Of a stretch of 64,000 bases of DNA, positions 51,665 to 60,875 are shown piece by piece. The DNA comes from Burkholderiales bacterium (GTDB lineage Bacteria; Pseudomonadota; Gammaproteobacteria; Burkholderiales; Burkholderiaceae_F). The notes beneath the pieces are model-generated. The model saw nothing but the letters and a program-made list of their open reading frames with translations, did no database searches and had not been told where the DNA came from. The stretch covers positions 496,001 through 560,000 of the forward strand of contig JADJWR010000003.1 in NCBI GenBank assembly GCA_016716275.1. Direction: 5' to 3'. Position 1 is the first letter of the stretch, and each line of letters opens with the position of its first letter. The translations under genes and the position numbers were made by a program.

Positions 51665-53872
51665 GTGATTGACAAGGGCGGGCTGCCGGTGCTGGTGTCG
51701 GCGCTGGCGCTGACATGGGCGGCGCCGAGCGCGGCGCAGTCTGCGGCCGCGCAACTCGATCCGGTCGAGGTCGTCGGCGTCGCCGACCGCCTTGCCCGCA
51801 GCGTCGAGCAGACCGCCGCCAGCGTCAGCGTGATCGGCCGCGACGAGATCGAACGCAACGCGGCCACCAGCCTGCGCGACGTCCTGCGCTACGAGCCGGG
51901 CGTCACGGTCGAATCCTCGGCCGGTCGGTTCGGGCTCGGCGACATCGGCATCCGCGGCATCGGCGGCAATCGCGTGCTGATGCTGGTCGACGGCATCCCG
52001 CTGCCCGACAGCTACCGGGTGGGGCGGTTCTCGAACGCCTCGCGCAACCAGTTCGACCTGGCGCTGCTGCAGCGCATAGAGATCCTGCGCGGTCCGGCCT
52101 CGGCGCTGTACGGCTCGGATGCGCTGGGCGGCGTGCTGGCGATGACCACCGTCGACCCGGCCGACTTCATCGTCGCGGGGGCCGGCGTCGGAGGCGAGGT
52201 CGGCGGCGGCTACGCCACCGCCCGCGACGGCTGGACCGCCTCAGCCGTGGCTGCCGGCGAGCACTCGGCGGTGCAGGCGCTGGTCGGCTATCAGCGCAGC
52301 GCCGGCCACGAGGTCGACAACCAGGGCAGCGTCGATGTCGTCGGACGCTCGCGCACGACGCCCGATCCGCAGACGGCGAGCAACGACTCGCTGCTCGGCA
52401 AGCTGGTCTACAACGGCCGCGCCCGCTGGCGGCTGACGCTCGAGCGCAACGAGCAGCAGGTGCAGACCGACGTGCTGTCGCTCAATCCGCTGTCCGCCCG
52501 CACCGTCAGCCTGACGGGCGACGACAGCAGCACGCGCAGCAGAGCCAGCGTCGATGTCGACGCGCCGGCGGTGGGCGTGTTCTCGTCGCTGCGTGGCCTC
52601 GTCTTCACCCAGCGCGCGCTGACGGTCAACGACACCGTCGACGTGCGCGACCGCACCACCCGGGCCTGCCTGAGCGCCCTCGGCACGATCACCTGCCGGC
52701 GCGACGTGCGCTTCCGCTTCGAGCAGACCGAGACCGGGGCGAGCCTGCTGGCGCAGGCCGAAGGCGGCGGCTCCTGGCTGTTCGGCCTCGAAGGCTCGCG
52801 CACCGACTACGACGAGAGCCGCGACGGCACGCAGACGATCCTGGATACCGGCGAAGTGAGCAGCGTCGTCGGCGGCGAACCGATGCCGACGCGCGACTTT
52901 CCGCTGACCACCCGCGACCGGCTCAGCGCCTTCGCGCAGAACGAGACGAGGCTGGCGCAGGACCGCCTCGACCTGGTGGCGGCGCTGCGCTTCGACAGCT
53001 ACCGCACGAAGTCCGAGGTCGACGACCTGTTCGCCAGCGGCAGCGCCGGCCGGCCGGTGGTCGACAGCAGCGAATCGGTGCTCTCGCCCAAGCTAAGCCT
53101 GCTGTACCGGGCGACGCCGACGCTGGCGCTTGCCGCCCGCCTGGCGACCGGCTTCCGGGCGCCGCCGCCGGCCGACCTGAATCTCGGCCTGGCCAGCCTG
53201 CCGGCCGGCTACGCCGTGGTGCCGAATCCGGACCTGCGGCCGGAGCGCAGCCGCGGCGCCGAGATCAGCTTGCGCGGCCGGCAGCCGAGCCTGCAGTACA
53301 CGGTCACGGCCTTTTACGCCGACTACGACGACCTGATCGTCTCGCGGGCGGCGCTGCCGTGCCCGGGCGACCCGGCATGCGTGCCCGGCGCCACCGCGAC
53401 CTTCCAGTCGCAGAACATCGAAAGCGCGCGCATCTACGGCGTCGAGGCCGAGGCGCAGTACGCCTTCGACCCGCACTGGTCGATCCGCGGCTCGCTGGTG
53501 GCCACCCGTGGCACCGATACCGTGCGCGGCCGGCCGCTGAACACCGTCGAGCCGGCTCGCGCGGTGGTCGGCCTGCACTACGACGACGGTCGCCTGGCCG
53601 CCGCGCTGCACCTGGCACAGACCGGCGGGAAGACGCGGGTCGACCGCAGCGCCGGCGAGATCTTCGCGCCGCCGGCCAGCACCGTGGTCGACCTGACCGC
53701 CGGCTGGCGCTGGAGCGAGCGGCTGCGGCTGTCGGTAGGGGTCTTCAACCTGTTCGACCGCACCTACTGGCTGTGGCCGGACGTGCGCAACGTGATCAAC
53801 CCCGGCGCGACGATCGACCGCTACACCCAGCCGGGACGCAACGCCAGCGTGCTGCTGCGGGCGGCGTTCTGA
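51665..53872 (+). CDS. TonB-dependent receptor of the hemoglobin/heme family
   Basis: A 735-residue outer-membrane receptor with signal peptide ending near SAAQ. The plug includes VSVIGRDEIERN and RIEILRGPASALYGSDALGG. The FRAPPPADLNL and NPDLRPERS motifs are the conserved FRAP/NPDL box of heme and hemoglobin receptors. The GTG at 51665 is preferred because GGAG lies seven bases upstream; GTG/TTG starts a few codons earlier are possible. It is divergent from the Crp/Fnr gene and lies upstream of nirS, which needs heme. Substrate is inferred. Confidence 0.85.
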   Translation: MIDKGGLPVLVSALALTWAAPSAAQSAAAQLDPVEVVGVADRLARSVEQTAASVSVIGRDEIERNAATSLRDVLRYEPGVTVESSAGRFGLGDIGIRGIGGNRVLMLVDGIPLPDSYRVGRFSNASRNQFDLALLQRIEILRGPASALYGSDALGGVLAMTTVDPADFIVAGAGVGGEVGGGYATARDGWTASAVAAGEHSAVQALVGYQRSAGHEVDNQGSVDVVGRSRTTPDPQTASNDSLLGKLVYNGRARWRLTLERNEQQVQTDVLSLNPLSARTVSLTGDDSSTRSRASVDVDAPAVGVFSSLRGLVFTQRALTVNDTVDVRDRTTRACLSALGTITCRRDVRFRFEQTETGASLLAQAEGGGSWLFGLEGSRTDYDESRDGTQTILDTGEVSSVVGGEPMPTRDFPLTTRDRLSAFAQNETRLAQDRLDLVAALRFDSYRTKSEVDDLFASGSAGRPVVDSSESVLSPKLSLLYRATPTLALAARLATGFRAPPPADLNLGLASLPAGYAVVPNPDLRPERSRGAEISLRGRQPSLQYTVTAFYADYDDLIVSRAALPCPGDPACVPGATATFQSQNIESARIYGVEAEAQYAFDPHWSIRGSLVATRGTDTVRGRPLNTVEPARAVVGLHYDDGRLAAALHLAQTGGKTRVDRSAGEIFAPPASTVVDLTAGWRWSERLRLSVGVFNLFDRTYWLWPDVRNVINPGATIDRYTQPGRNASVLLRAAF

Positions 53873-53943
53873 CCGGGCGCCACGGTGCGCCGCCCGCCGC
53901 AGCACAGGACACAGCGGAAGTGCAACCGCAACAGTGACGGGAC

Positions 53944-53957
53944 TTGATGCAAGCCAA
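53944..53957 (+). promoter_or_regulatory. Fnr/DNR-like box upstream of nirS
   Basis: TTGAT-GCAA-GCCAA matches the anaerobox consensus TTGAT-N4-ATCAA at eight of ten fixed positions. It lies about 100 bases before the nirS ATG. Control of nirS by DNR/NNR-type regulators is well established in denitrifiers. Confidence 0.55.
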
Positions 53958-53961
53958 GGAA

Positions 53962-53973
53962 AAAGGCGCCTTT
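53962..53973. promoter_or_regulatory. Perfect 12-base palindrome next to the nirS box
   Basis: AAAGGCGCCTTT lies four bases after the Fnr-like box, where it would overlap the -35 to -10 spacing of a class II promoter. It may be a second regulator site or fortuitous. Confidence 0.3.
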
Positions 53974-54054
53974 GCTGCCTACCGTTGCTGCGATTGCACA
54001 AGTCGGCTGCCGAGTTCGGCCGCGCGGGTTTCTCAACGAGGAAGGGGGGCAGTA

Positions 54055-55785
54055 ATGAGGAAGTTTCATTGGGCAGCCGCCGCTGCGGCAATCGCCGCGG
54101 CGAGCGTCGCGCTGGCGCAGGCGCCAGCCGCCAAGAAGGACGAGCGCCAGCCGGTGACCAAGGAGGAACTGCAGTACCAGGCGGGCGGCTCGCCGCTGGC
54201 CGGCGTCGAGATGCACCAGGACATCAATCCGAAGGCGCCGCAGATGACCAAGGCCGAGTTCGACAAGGGCCGGGAAATCTACTTCCAGCGCTGCGCCGGC
54301 TGCCACGGCGTGCTGCGCAAGGGCGCCACCGGCAAGCCGCTGACGCCCGACATCACCCTCGGGCGCGGCACCGAGATCCTGAAGGTGTTCATCAAGTACG
54401 GCACCCCGGCCGGCATGCCGAACTGGGGCACCTCGGGCGAACTGACCGACGCCGACGTCGACCTGATGGCGCGCTACATCCAGCAGACGCCTCCGCAGCC
54501 GCCGGAGTTCGGCATGGCCGAGATGAAGGCCACCTGGAAGGTCATCGTGCCGCCGGAGAAGCGGCCGACGAAGAAGATGAACAGCTACAACATCGACAAC
54601 ATCTTCTCGACCACCCTGCGCGACACCGGCGAGGTGGCGCTGATCGACGGCGACACCAAGAAGATCATCAACATCGTCAAGACCGGCTACGCGGTGCACA
54701 TCTCGCGCGTGTCGGCCTCCGGCCGCTACGTGTTCGTGATCGGCCGCGACGCCAAGATCAACATGATCGACCTGTGGATGGAGAAGCCGGACAACGTCGC
54801 CGAGATCCGCATCGGCCTGGAGGCGCGCTCGGTCGACACCTCCAAGGCCAAGGGCTTCGAGGACAAGCTGGCGATCGCCGGCGCCTACTGGCCGCCGCAG
54901 TACGTGATCATGGACGGCGCCACGCTCGAACCCAGGCGCATCGTCTCCACGCGCGGCATGACCGTCGATACGCAGGAGTTCCACCCCGAGCCGCGGGTGG
55001 CGGCTATCGTCGCCTCGCACTTCAAGCCCGAGTTCGTGGTCAACGTCAAGGAGACCGGCAAGATCCTGGTCGTCGACTACAGGGACCTGAAGAACCTGCG
55101 GGTGACCGAGATCCCGGCGGCGCGCTACCTGCACGACGGCGGCTGGGACGCCAGCAAGCGCTTCTTCCTGGTCGCCGCCAACCAGAGCAACAAGATCGCC
55201 GTGGTCGACGCCAAGGAGAGCAAGCTCGCCGCGCTGGTCGACGTCGACAAGATCCCGCACCCGGGCCGCGGCGCCAACTTCGTCCATCCGAAGTTCGGCC
55301 CCGTCTGGGCCACCGGCCACCTCGGCAGCGAGAAGATCGCCCTGATCGGCACCGACCCGGCGAAGAACAAGCAGCACGCCTGGAAGGTGGTGCAGATGCT
55401 CGACGGCCAGGGCGGCGGCAACCTGTTCATCAAGACCCACCCGAAGAGCAGCAATCTGTACGTCGACACGCCGCTGAACCCGGATGCGGCGATCGCCCGC
55501 TCGGTGGCGGTGTTCAACGTCAAGGACCTGTCGGCCAAGCCGAAGATCCTGCCGATCGCCGACTGGGCCGGCATTCCGGAGGGCCAGGGCCGCATCGTGC
55601 AGCCGGAGTACAACAAGGCCGGCGACGAGGTGTGGTTCGCGGTGTGGAGCGCGATGAACCAGACTTCCGCGCTGGTGGTGGTCGACGACAAGACGCTGAA
55701 GCTGAAGACCGTGATCAAGGATCCGAAGCTGATCACGCCGACCGGCCACTTCAACATCTACAACACGCAGCACGACGTCTACTGA
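54055..55785 (+). CDS. nirS: Cytochrome cd1 nitrite reductase
   Basis: A 576-residue periplasmic enzyme that reduces nitrite to NO in denitrification. A signal peptide covers residues 1-22. The c-heme domain has CAGCH (C80, C83, H84). The d1 propeller contains the heme ligand in TGYAVHISR and the two active-site histidines in RYLHDGGWD and FVHPKFG. A GGGGGGC-rich ribosome-binding sequence precedes the ATG at 54055; the longer frame upstream is not needed. A cytochrome c gene follows after 13 bases. No nirF/D/L/G/H/J/E genes for heme d1 are in the window. Confidence 0.97.
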   Translation: MRKFHWAAAAAAIAAASVALAQAPAAKKDERQPVTKEELQYQAGGSPLAGVEMHQDINPKAPQMTKAEFDKGREIYFQRCAGCHGVLRKGATGKPLTPDITLGRGTEILKVFIKYGTPAGMPNWGTSGELTDADVDLMARYIQQTPPQPPEFGMAEMKATWKVIVPPEKRPTKKMNSYNIDNIFSTTLRDTGEVALIDGDTKKIINIVKTGYAVHISRVSASGRYVFVIGRDAKINMIDLWMEKPDNVAEIRIGLEARSVDTSKAKGFEDKLAIAGAYWPPQYVIMDGATLEPRRIVSTRGMTVDTQEFHPEPRVAAIVASHFKPEFVVNVKETGKILVVDYRDLKNLRVTEIPAARYLHDGGWDASKRFFLVAANQSNKIAVVDAKESKLAALVDVDKIPHPGRGANFVHPKFGPVWATGHLGSEKIALIGTDPAKNKQHAWKVVQMLDGQGGGNLFIKTHPKSSNLYVDTPLNPDAAIARSVAVFNVKDLSAKPKILPIADWAGIPEGQGRIVQPEYNKAGDEVWFAVWSAMNQTSALVVVDDKTLKLKTVIKDPKLITPTGHFNIYNTQHDVY

Positions 55786-55798
55786 GAGGAGAGAGGGG

Positions 55799-56107
55799 AT
55801 GAGGAGCACCATGCTGATCGCGGCCGTTGCACTGGGCGTCGCCGCGGCGCCGGCCGCCTACGCTGACGAGGCGCTGGCCAAGAAGCACAACTGCACAGCC
55901 TGCCACCAGATCGACAAGAAGGCGGTCGGGCCGGCCTACAAGGAGGTGGCCAAGAAGTACAAAGGCCAGGCCGACGCTCAGGCGAAACTCGCCGCCAAGG
56001 TCAAGAAGGGCGGGCAGGGCGTGTGGGGGCAGATTCCGATGCCGCCGAACGCTGCGGTGCCCGACGCCGACATCGACAAGCTCGTCAAGTGGGTGCTGGC
56101 GATGTAG
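55799..56107 (+). CDS. Cytochrome c551/c8-type electron donor to NirS
   Basis: A 102-residue secreted class I cytochrome c. Signal peptide to about residue 22 (AAYADEA). Heme motif CTACH and the sixth-ligand methionine in QIPMPPN are present. Its size and position directly after nirS match NirM-type donors. AGAGGAGAG before the ATG is a good ribosome-binding site. Confidence 0.92.
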   Translation: MRSTMLIAAVALGVAAAPAAYADEALAKKHNCTACHQIDKKAVGPAYKEVAKKYKGQADAQAKLAAKVKKGGQGVWGQIPMPPNAAVPDADIDKLVKWVLAM

Positions 56108-56184
56108 CAGGCTGCGGCGTGCGCGGCCGGCCGGCGTTCTCGCGCCGCAGTCGGCCGCGACGCGAGAGCCGGCTCGGTGCGCTC

Positions 56185-56916
56185 ATGCGCAGCCTCACGG
56201 CGGCCGCGATCATCGCGGCCGCTTTTTCTTCGGCAGCCGCCCAACCGCAGGCGCGCTCTGTCGACGGCCGCTGGATCCTGCGCGCCGACAACGACGCGCG
56301 CGTGCTGCTGGCCGTCGATGCGGCGAGCGGAACCGTCGCGCGGCGCATCGCCGTGGCGGACAAACGCGGCGCGACCTCGCGCGTGGCGCGCATCGTCGAG
56401 GCGCCGTCGCGCCGCAGCTTCGTCGCCCTGCTGGCCGACCTGCCGGAGGCGTGGGAGCTGCTCTACGACCCGGACGCCGCGCCGGTGTTCGACGGCCTGG
56501 TGCACGACTACCGGATGGGCGAGGGGCTGGCCAGCGCCGGGCCGCTGCCGGTGCGGCGCATCGTGCTCGATACGCCGCTGGCCGACGGCCTGTTCTCGCC
56601 CGACCACCGCTACTTCGTCGCCCGCGCCGGCGAGGGCCGGGTGCACGTCGTGAGCCTCGACGTGCGCCGGGTGATCGAGCGGCTGCGGATCGACGACGAT
56701 CCGGCGCCCGAGCGCGGCCTGAGCTGGACCGCCGACGGCGCGTTGCGCTTCGCCTTTCCCGATCGCCAGGCGGCGCGCGTGCACCTGCTGGCCGCCGACG
56801 GCTGGCGCTGGGACAGGTCGCTCGAACTGTCGGCGCCGGCCAGGCGGCTGCTGTGGCTGGCCGACGATCGTCCGGCGGCCGAGTTGGCCACCGGCGAGAC
56901 GGTGCCGTTGCGGTAG
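56185..56916 (+). CDS. Cytochrome d1-domain-like propeller protein
   Basis: A 243-residue protein with a signal peptide (about 1-20). The mature part resembles a piece of the d1 propeller seen in NirS, NirN and NirF (RSFVALLADLPEAWEL, FDGLVHDYRMGEG, FSPDHRYFVARAGEGRVHVV). It is shorter than NirF (~390 residues) or NirN (~500) and lacks a CXXCH motif. It may carry or hand over heme d1 or be a decayed paralogue. A terminator-like hairpin lies inside its signal-peptide codons, so its expression is uncertain. Confidence 0.6.
   Translation: MRSLTAAAIIAAAFSSAAAQPQARSVDGRWILRADNDARVLLAVDAASGTVARRIAVADKRGATSRVARIVEAPSRRSFVALLADLPEAWELLYDPDAAPVFDGLVHDYRMGEGLASAGPLPVRRIVLDTPLADGLFSPDHRYFVARAGEGRVHVVSLDVRRVIERLRIDDDPAPERGLSWTADGALRFAFPDRQAARVHLLAADGWRWDRSLELSAPARRLLWLADDRPAAELATGETVPLR
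56200..56227 (+). terminator. Intrinsic terminator-like hairpin after the nirS-cytochrome c pair
   Basis: Eleven-base perfect arms (GCGGCCGCGAT and ATCGCGGCCGC, one-base spacer) are followed directly by TTTTT. It begins 92 bases after the cytochrome c stop, inside the first codons of the next gene. It is the strongest terminator-like structure seen in the window and could end or attenuate the nirS transcript. Confidence 0.6.
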
Positions 56917-56966
56917 CGGCCGGATCGCGGCGTATGTAGCGCGAACGTCGGGAGAGCTCAGTCGAG

Positions 56967-58115
56967 ATGGTGGACGCACTGATCACCGACCTGTATCGCG
57001 CGGCGGCCGGCGAGGTCCACTGGGGTGCGCCGCTGGCGGCGATGCAGCGGCTTTTCGGCGCCTGGGGCGTGCACCTGCACGGCGTGCGCCGGGCCGACGG
57101 GTCGGTGGCCTTCAGCTACGAGGTCGGCGGCTTCCCGGCCGAGGGCGTGCTCGCCTACATCCGCGAGTACCACCGGAGCGATCCGCGGGCGGCTCTCGTC
57201 ATCAGGCTGGGGCTCGGCGAGTGGATGAGCTGTCACCGCCACTTCGACGAAGAGTTCGTGGCGCGCGATCGCTTCTACCAGGACTTCCTCATTCCCTATG
57301 GCGGGCGCTACGTGTCCGCTGCGCGGATCTACGAAGACGCGGAGCTCGCCGCCATCATCGGCATCCACCGCGGCCGCGGCATGCGGCCGTTGGCCGACGA
57401 AGAGTTGGCGCTCGGTCAGCGCCTGGGCCGCCACCTCACCACGGCGCTTGGCATCTGGCGGCGGCAGGGTCGGCTGCGGCAGGAGCACCTGCTCGGCAAT
57501 GCCGTGCTCGAGCAGTTGCCGCATCCGGTGATGCTGATCGACGAGCAGCAGCGGCTGCAGCACGGCAACGCGGCGGCGCTGCGCCTGCTGCGTGGCGGCG
57601 ACCGGCTGCGACTGGTCGACGGCGCCCTGCGGCTGGATTCAGCGCGGGCCCAGCAGGAACTGCTGCTGGCGCTGCGTCGGCTGGGCATCGGCGGCGAGGC
57701 GTCGTACCGGAGCGATGGCCCCTCGGCAGTGCGGGCGATCGTCCGTCTGGGCGACCGGGCCGGCGCTCGCCCGCTGGCGCTGGTCCTAAGCGGCCTGCAT
57801 GCGGACAGGACAATGGGCGCCTTCGGCCACCGCGACCTGGCCATGTTGCTGGTGCACGACTCGCGCCGGAGCGCGACGGTCGACCGCTTTCTGGCCGCGG
57901 CGATCTTCGACCTCACGCCGGCCGAGGCGACGGTGGCGGTCGCGGTTGCTGCCGGCCGCGCGCCAGCCGAGATTGCCGCCGAGCACGGCGTGGCCCTATC
58001 CACTGTTCGCGCGCAGTTGCACTGCGTCTTCGCGAAGATGGGCGTGAGCCGGCAGGCGGAGGTGGCGGGCGCGCTGGCGTCGCTGCCGGCGGTCGCGTCG
58101 GCGTCGTCTACTTGA
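56967..58115 (+). CDS. LuxR-family transcriptional regulator
   Basis: A 382-residue protein. Residues 1-230 form a helix-rich sensory region of the type seen in PAS/GAF-like LuxR proteins, with an aromatic-rich DEEFVARDRFYQDFLIP segment. The C-terminal HTH (about 310-370) includes LTPAEATVAVAVAAG and ALSTVRAQLHCVFAKMGV, typical of GerE/LuxR domains. No receiver domain is seen. Signal and targets are unknown; it lies at the end of the nirS region. Confidence 0.85.
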   Translation: MVDALITDLYRAAAGEVHWGAPLAAMQRLFGAWGVHLHGVRRADGSVAFSYEVGGFPAEGVLAYIREYHRSDPRAALVIRLGLGEWMSCHRHFDEEFVARDRFYQDFLIPYGGRYVSAARIYEDAELAAIIGIHRGRGMRPLADEELALGQRLGRHLTTALGIWRRQGRLRQEHLLGNAVLEQLPHPVMLIDEQQRLQHGNAAALRLLRGGDRLRLVDGALRLDSARAQQELLLALRRLGIGGEASYRSDGPSAVRAIVRLGDRAGARPLALVLSGLHADRTMGAFGHRDLAMLLVHDSRRSATVDRFLAAAIFDLTPAEATVAVAVAAGRAPAEIAAEHGVALSTVRAQLHCVFAKMGVSRQAEVAGALASLPAVASASST

Positions 58116-58293
58116 CTGATCAAGGCGGACGAACAGTTCAGGGGTCAGCTCTGCCGTGACATCCATCGTTTGATGGATGCAAGGTGCCTGTCGAAGGCCT
58201 ATAGCTCGGTGCGCGGAGTTCTGTGTGATTGCGCCCCGGGCGTGCCGGGAATCGCGGGCGCGAGCGCACGCATGTTGGGCGGAGGGGGGCAGC

Positions 58294-59508
58294 ATGCGCG
58301 GGTCGCCTTGGGACGGGGCAGTGTTGCGTGTGACGACGACGGCGCTGGCGGCCCTTGCACTCGCCGGCATCTTCGCCGTGTCACAGGCGTCGCCGAGCGC
58401 AGCGGAGTCACTGGTCGCCGCGACGCAGCGCGGCGACATGTCCGGGGTGGAAAAGGCTCTGGCTCGCGGCGCACGGGTGGACGCCGCCGACGCCGACGGC
58501 TGGACCGCCTTGATGTATGCCGCCAGCCGGGGTCGCTACGACGTCTCCCGTCGCCTGCTGCTGGCCGGAGCCGATCCGAATCTTGCCGATCGCGCGGGAG
58601 CCACACCGCTCATCGTGCTCGCCACGTTCTTCGCGAAGGCCCAGGCCCGGCACGCGCAGGCCGAGGAGGTTGCCGCATATACACGGACTGCCGAGGCGCT
58701 GATCGACGGTGGTGCCGACGTCGACCTCGTCGACGCGACCGGCAACACGGCGATGTCCCGCCTGGCAGGCAGCGACGAGGGGTCCGAACTCGGTCGAAAG
58801 CTGCGTGCAGGCGGAGCGCTCACGAGCACGGAGTTGGGCGAACTGAAGGCTGATCTGGAGCGCCTGGCATTCGGCACCGGATTGCGCAAGGAAACGGGCG
58901 TCGGCGCAGCCACGCGCGAGGCCGTGGCCCTGCTCGAAGCGCGCACAGGTAAGAAAGGCAAAGGCTTGCCCAACCGGTCAGCGATGGAGCGCCTGCAGCA
59001 ATACGAAGCGGGATTGCGCAAGGACATGCTGGCGCGGGTTCAAGGCGCACGCGGCGTGCTCGACGGTGCTCACGGTGTCTACAACGCATTCCAATGCGAG
59101 GCGGTAGATAACGAGTGGTTAGGGATCAATCGCATTTTGCGCCTGCAATCGGAGTGGATCGTTTGGTCGGACGCCTCGACCGTATACATGGCAGTCGGGC
59201 GCCGTTATCAGCCGATGGTCTCGCGCGTTATCGAGGAGCTTCCAGGGGCATGGACCTACCGCTGGACTGAATCTACCGTCGACAAGACGGCATACAGGGA
59301 CGCCTTGTCACGTGCACTGGACAAGGGTGATCCCTTGCCCGCGAGCGAGCCTTACACGACTCGCGCCGAACGGCAGGAAGCGGTGCGCAATCTGCGGGTC
59401 ATAGAGCAGGTCAAGGGGGAATTCAAGGAATTCAATCTCTTCATCGGCAACGACTTCATCGTTGTTGGTCAAGGCAGCCCCGTGATACGCCGTTGCCCAT
59501 TGCAGTGA
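58294..59508 (+). CDS. Secreted ankyrin-repeat protein
   Basis: A 404-residue protein. The ATG at 58294 is chosen for its GGAGGGGGG ribosome-binding sequence. A signal peptide (about 14-36) is followed by two to three ankyrin repeats (DADGWTALMYAASRGRYDVSR and RAGATPLIVLA, then DATGNTAMSRLA). The C-terminal half (about 190-404) is a helical, tryptophan-containing domain that I do not recognise. It heads the accessory stretch of secreted proteins. Confidence 0.75.
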   Translation: MRGSPWDGAVLRVTTTALAALALAGIFAVSQASPSAAESLVAATQRGDMSGVEKALARGARVDAADADGWTALMYAASRGRYDVSRRLLLAGADPNLADRAGATPLIVLATFFAKAQARHAQAEEVAAYTRTAEALIDGGADVDLVDATGNTAMSRLAGSDEGSELGRKLRAGGALTSTELGELKADLERLAFGTGLRKETGVGAATREAVALLEARTGKKGKGLPNRSAMERLQQYEAGLRKDMLARVQGARGVLDGAHGVYNAFQCEAVDNEWLGINRILRLQSEWIVWSDASTVYMAVGRRYQPMVSRVIEELPGAWTYRWTESTVDKTAYRDALSRALDKGDPLPASEPYTTRAERQEAVRNLRVIEQVKGEFKEFNLFIGNDFIVVGQGSPVIRRCPLQ

Positions 59509-59523
59509 GATCGGGGGAATGCG

Positions 59524-60795
59524 ATGGGGGTTGACGTAATTGTCGTCGCAGTGGCGCTTGCGCTAGACCGGGCTCACGCCCGGGACCGGCGCCGATGGAG
59601 CTTGCTCCACGGACTTATCGCGACACCAATGCACCGTGGAAAGGCCCCGGGGAGTCGAACGTTCAAAGCGCTGCTGCCGTTGGTGATGACCATTGGCGTA
59701 CTCGTGTCAACCGCATCGTGGGCGCAGACCCGCTGCCGGTGCAGCAGCTCCGAGTGGGTCGGCAAGTGCACCGCGACGATCTCGCAGGAGCGTAACTGGA
59801 TCACGGTGAAGACCACCACGCCGCGATGCGCGCGCGTCGACTGGTATGCAGACGAGCATCCTCGGGTGACGATCGTCATGGACGGCAGTGATATCGAAGA
59901 GTGGCTCGGCCCCACGCCGAGGCCGCGGCTGTCGATCACCGACTGCAATGTCTGCCTCGACGCCAAGATCCCGCGTGACACCGCCCCCGGCGCGGGAAGC
60001 CCCGTCGCGAGCGACGAGCCGATCAGCAGCAAGGAGGGTTACCTGCAAATGCTCGCCGAACTGTGGAAGGCGCGCCCGCCCAACGAGTCCGAGTGCGCCG
60101 ATGCGGCGCGCTCTGCCGAAGCCGAACCGCGCTTCAATCAGTACAGCCAGCAGTGCAAAGCGGCGCTCGACCGGCATAGGCGATGCGCGCGTTACATCCG
60201 CCAGCACCTGACCGACCAAGCCTGGCGGCAAGACGCGCTGATCGCGGACTGCTACCTGACCGGCGATCCCGAGCGCGTCGTTCGCGATTACCTCGATCCC
60301 GGTCGCACCAAGACCGAAATGGGTGTGGCGATCGACGAGTTGGTGCGACAGCAAGAGGCACGGCGGCGCGACGCCGAAGCGCTCGGCGCTTCGATTCGCC
60401 GCAAGATCGAGGAGGAGCGGATCGCGCGCGAGCTCGCGCTGGAGGCGGCGCGGCGTCAGGCAACGTCGGCGCTGCCGCCGAGTACGGGGGCTGCGCCTCC
60501 CCCGAGCGATCCGGTGCCAGTCGGTGACGACGCAGCCGACCGTTCGACCATGATCCTTCAAAACTTCCTGGCCGGGATGGCGCAGGGGTGGCTGGGTGCC
60601 AGATCCGGCGCGGGAGCTGCTGCTGGGGCCGCCGCGGCAAGGTCTGCCTGCTCGGACGTGGCGCGCCAGATCCAGGAGTATCAGCGAGGCATACGACAGC
60701 TCGACGCAAGCCACGACAGTCATCGACAGATGCTCGCGCTATATCAGAGAGGCGTCGCGGAGAACTCTGCATGGATGCGGCAGAACTGTCGATAA
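59524..60795 (+). CDS. Secreted protein with Cys-rich N-terminal module and coiled C-terminal part
   Basis: A 423-residue protein. Its first 45 residues precede an ordinary signal peptide (ALLPLVMTIGVLVSTASWAQ), so the true start may be the ATG at 59629. The next 85 residues (from TRCRCSSSEW to DCNVCLDA) are nearly identical to the gene at 61765 and carry six or more cysteines. The middle part has Cys-containing repeats (ESECADAARS, QQCKAALDRHRRC). The end contains a likely coiled coil (about 270-320) and an Ala/Gly-rich stretch. No family is recognised. Confidence 0.65.
   Translation: MGVDVIVVAVALALDRAHARDRRRWSLLHGLIATPMHRGKAPGSRTFKALLPLVMTIGVLVSTASWAQTRCRCSSSEWVGKCTATISQERNWITVKTTTPRCARVDWYADEHPRVTIVMDGSDIEEWLGPTPRPRLSITDCNVCLDAKIPRDTAPGAGSPVASDEPISSKEGYLQMLAELWKARPPNESECADAARSAEAEPRFNQYSQQCKAALDRHRRCARYIRQHLTDQAWRQDALIADCYLTGDPERVVRDYLDPGRTKTEMGVAIDELVRQQEARRRDAEALGASIRRKIEEERIARELALEAARRQATSALPPSTGAAPPPSDPVPVGDDAADRSTMILQNFLAGMAQGWLGARSGAGAAAGAAAARSACSDVARQIQEYQRGIRQLDASHDSHRQMLALYQRGVAENSAWMRQNCR
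59722..59990 (+). repeat. Duplicated coding module, copy 1
   Basis: Starting at GCGCAGACCCGCTGCC, about 270 bases are close to 88 percent identical (by eye) to 61828-62096. Both copies begin at the signal-peptide cleavage site and encode the same Cys-rich domain. The surrounding sequence differs, so it is a domain duplication rather than a whole-gene copy. Confidence 0.85.
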
Positions 60796-60875
60796 GAGGG
60801 ATCTTCCCGTCTCGATCCGCCGATGCGTGCGGTGCGCGCAATGGCGAGGCGACGTTTGCGCAAGGAGGCAACTCG

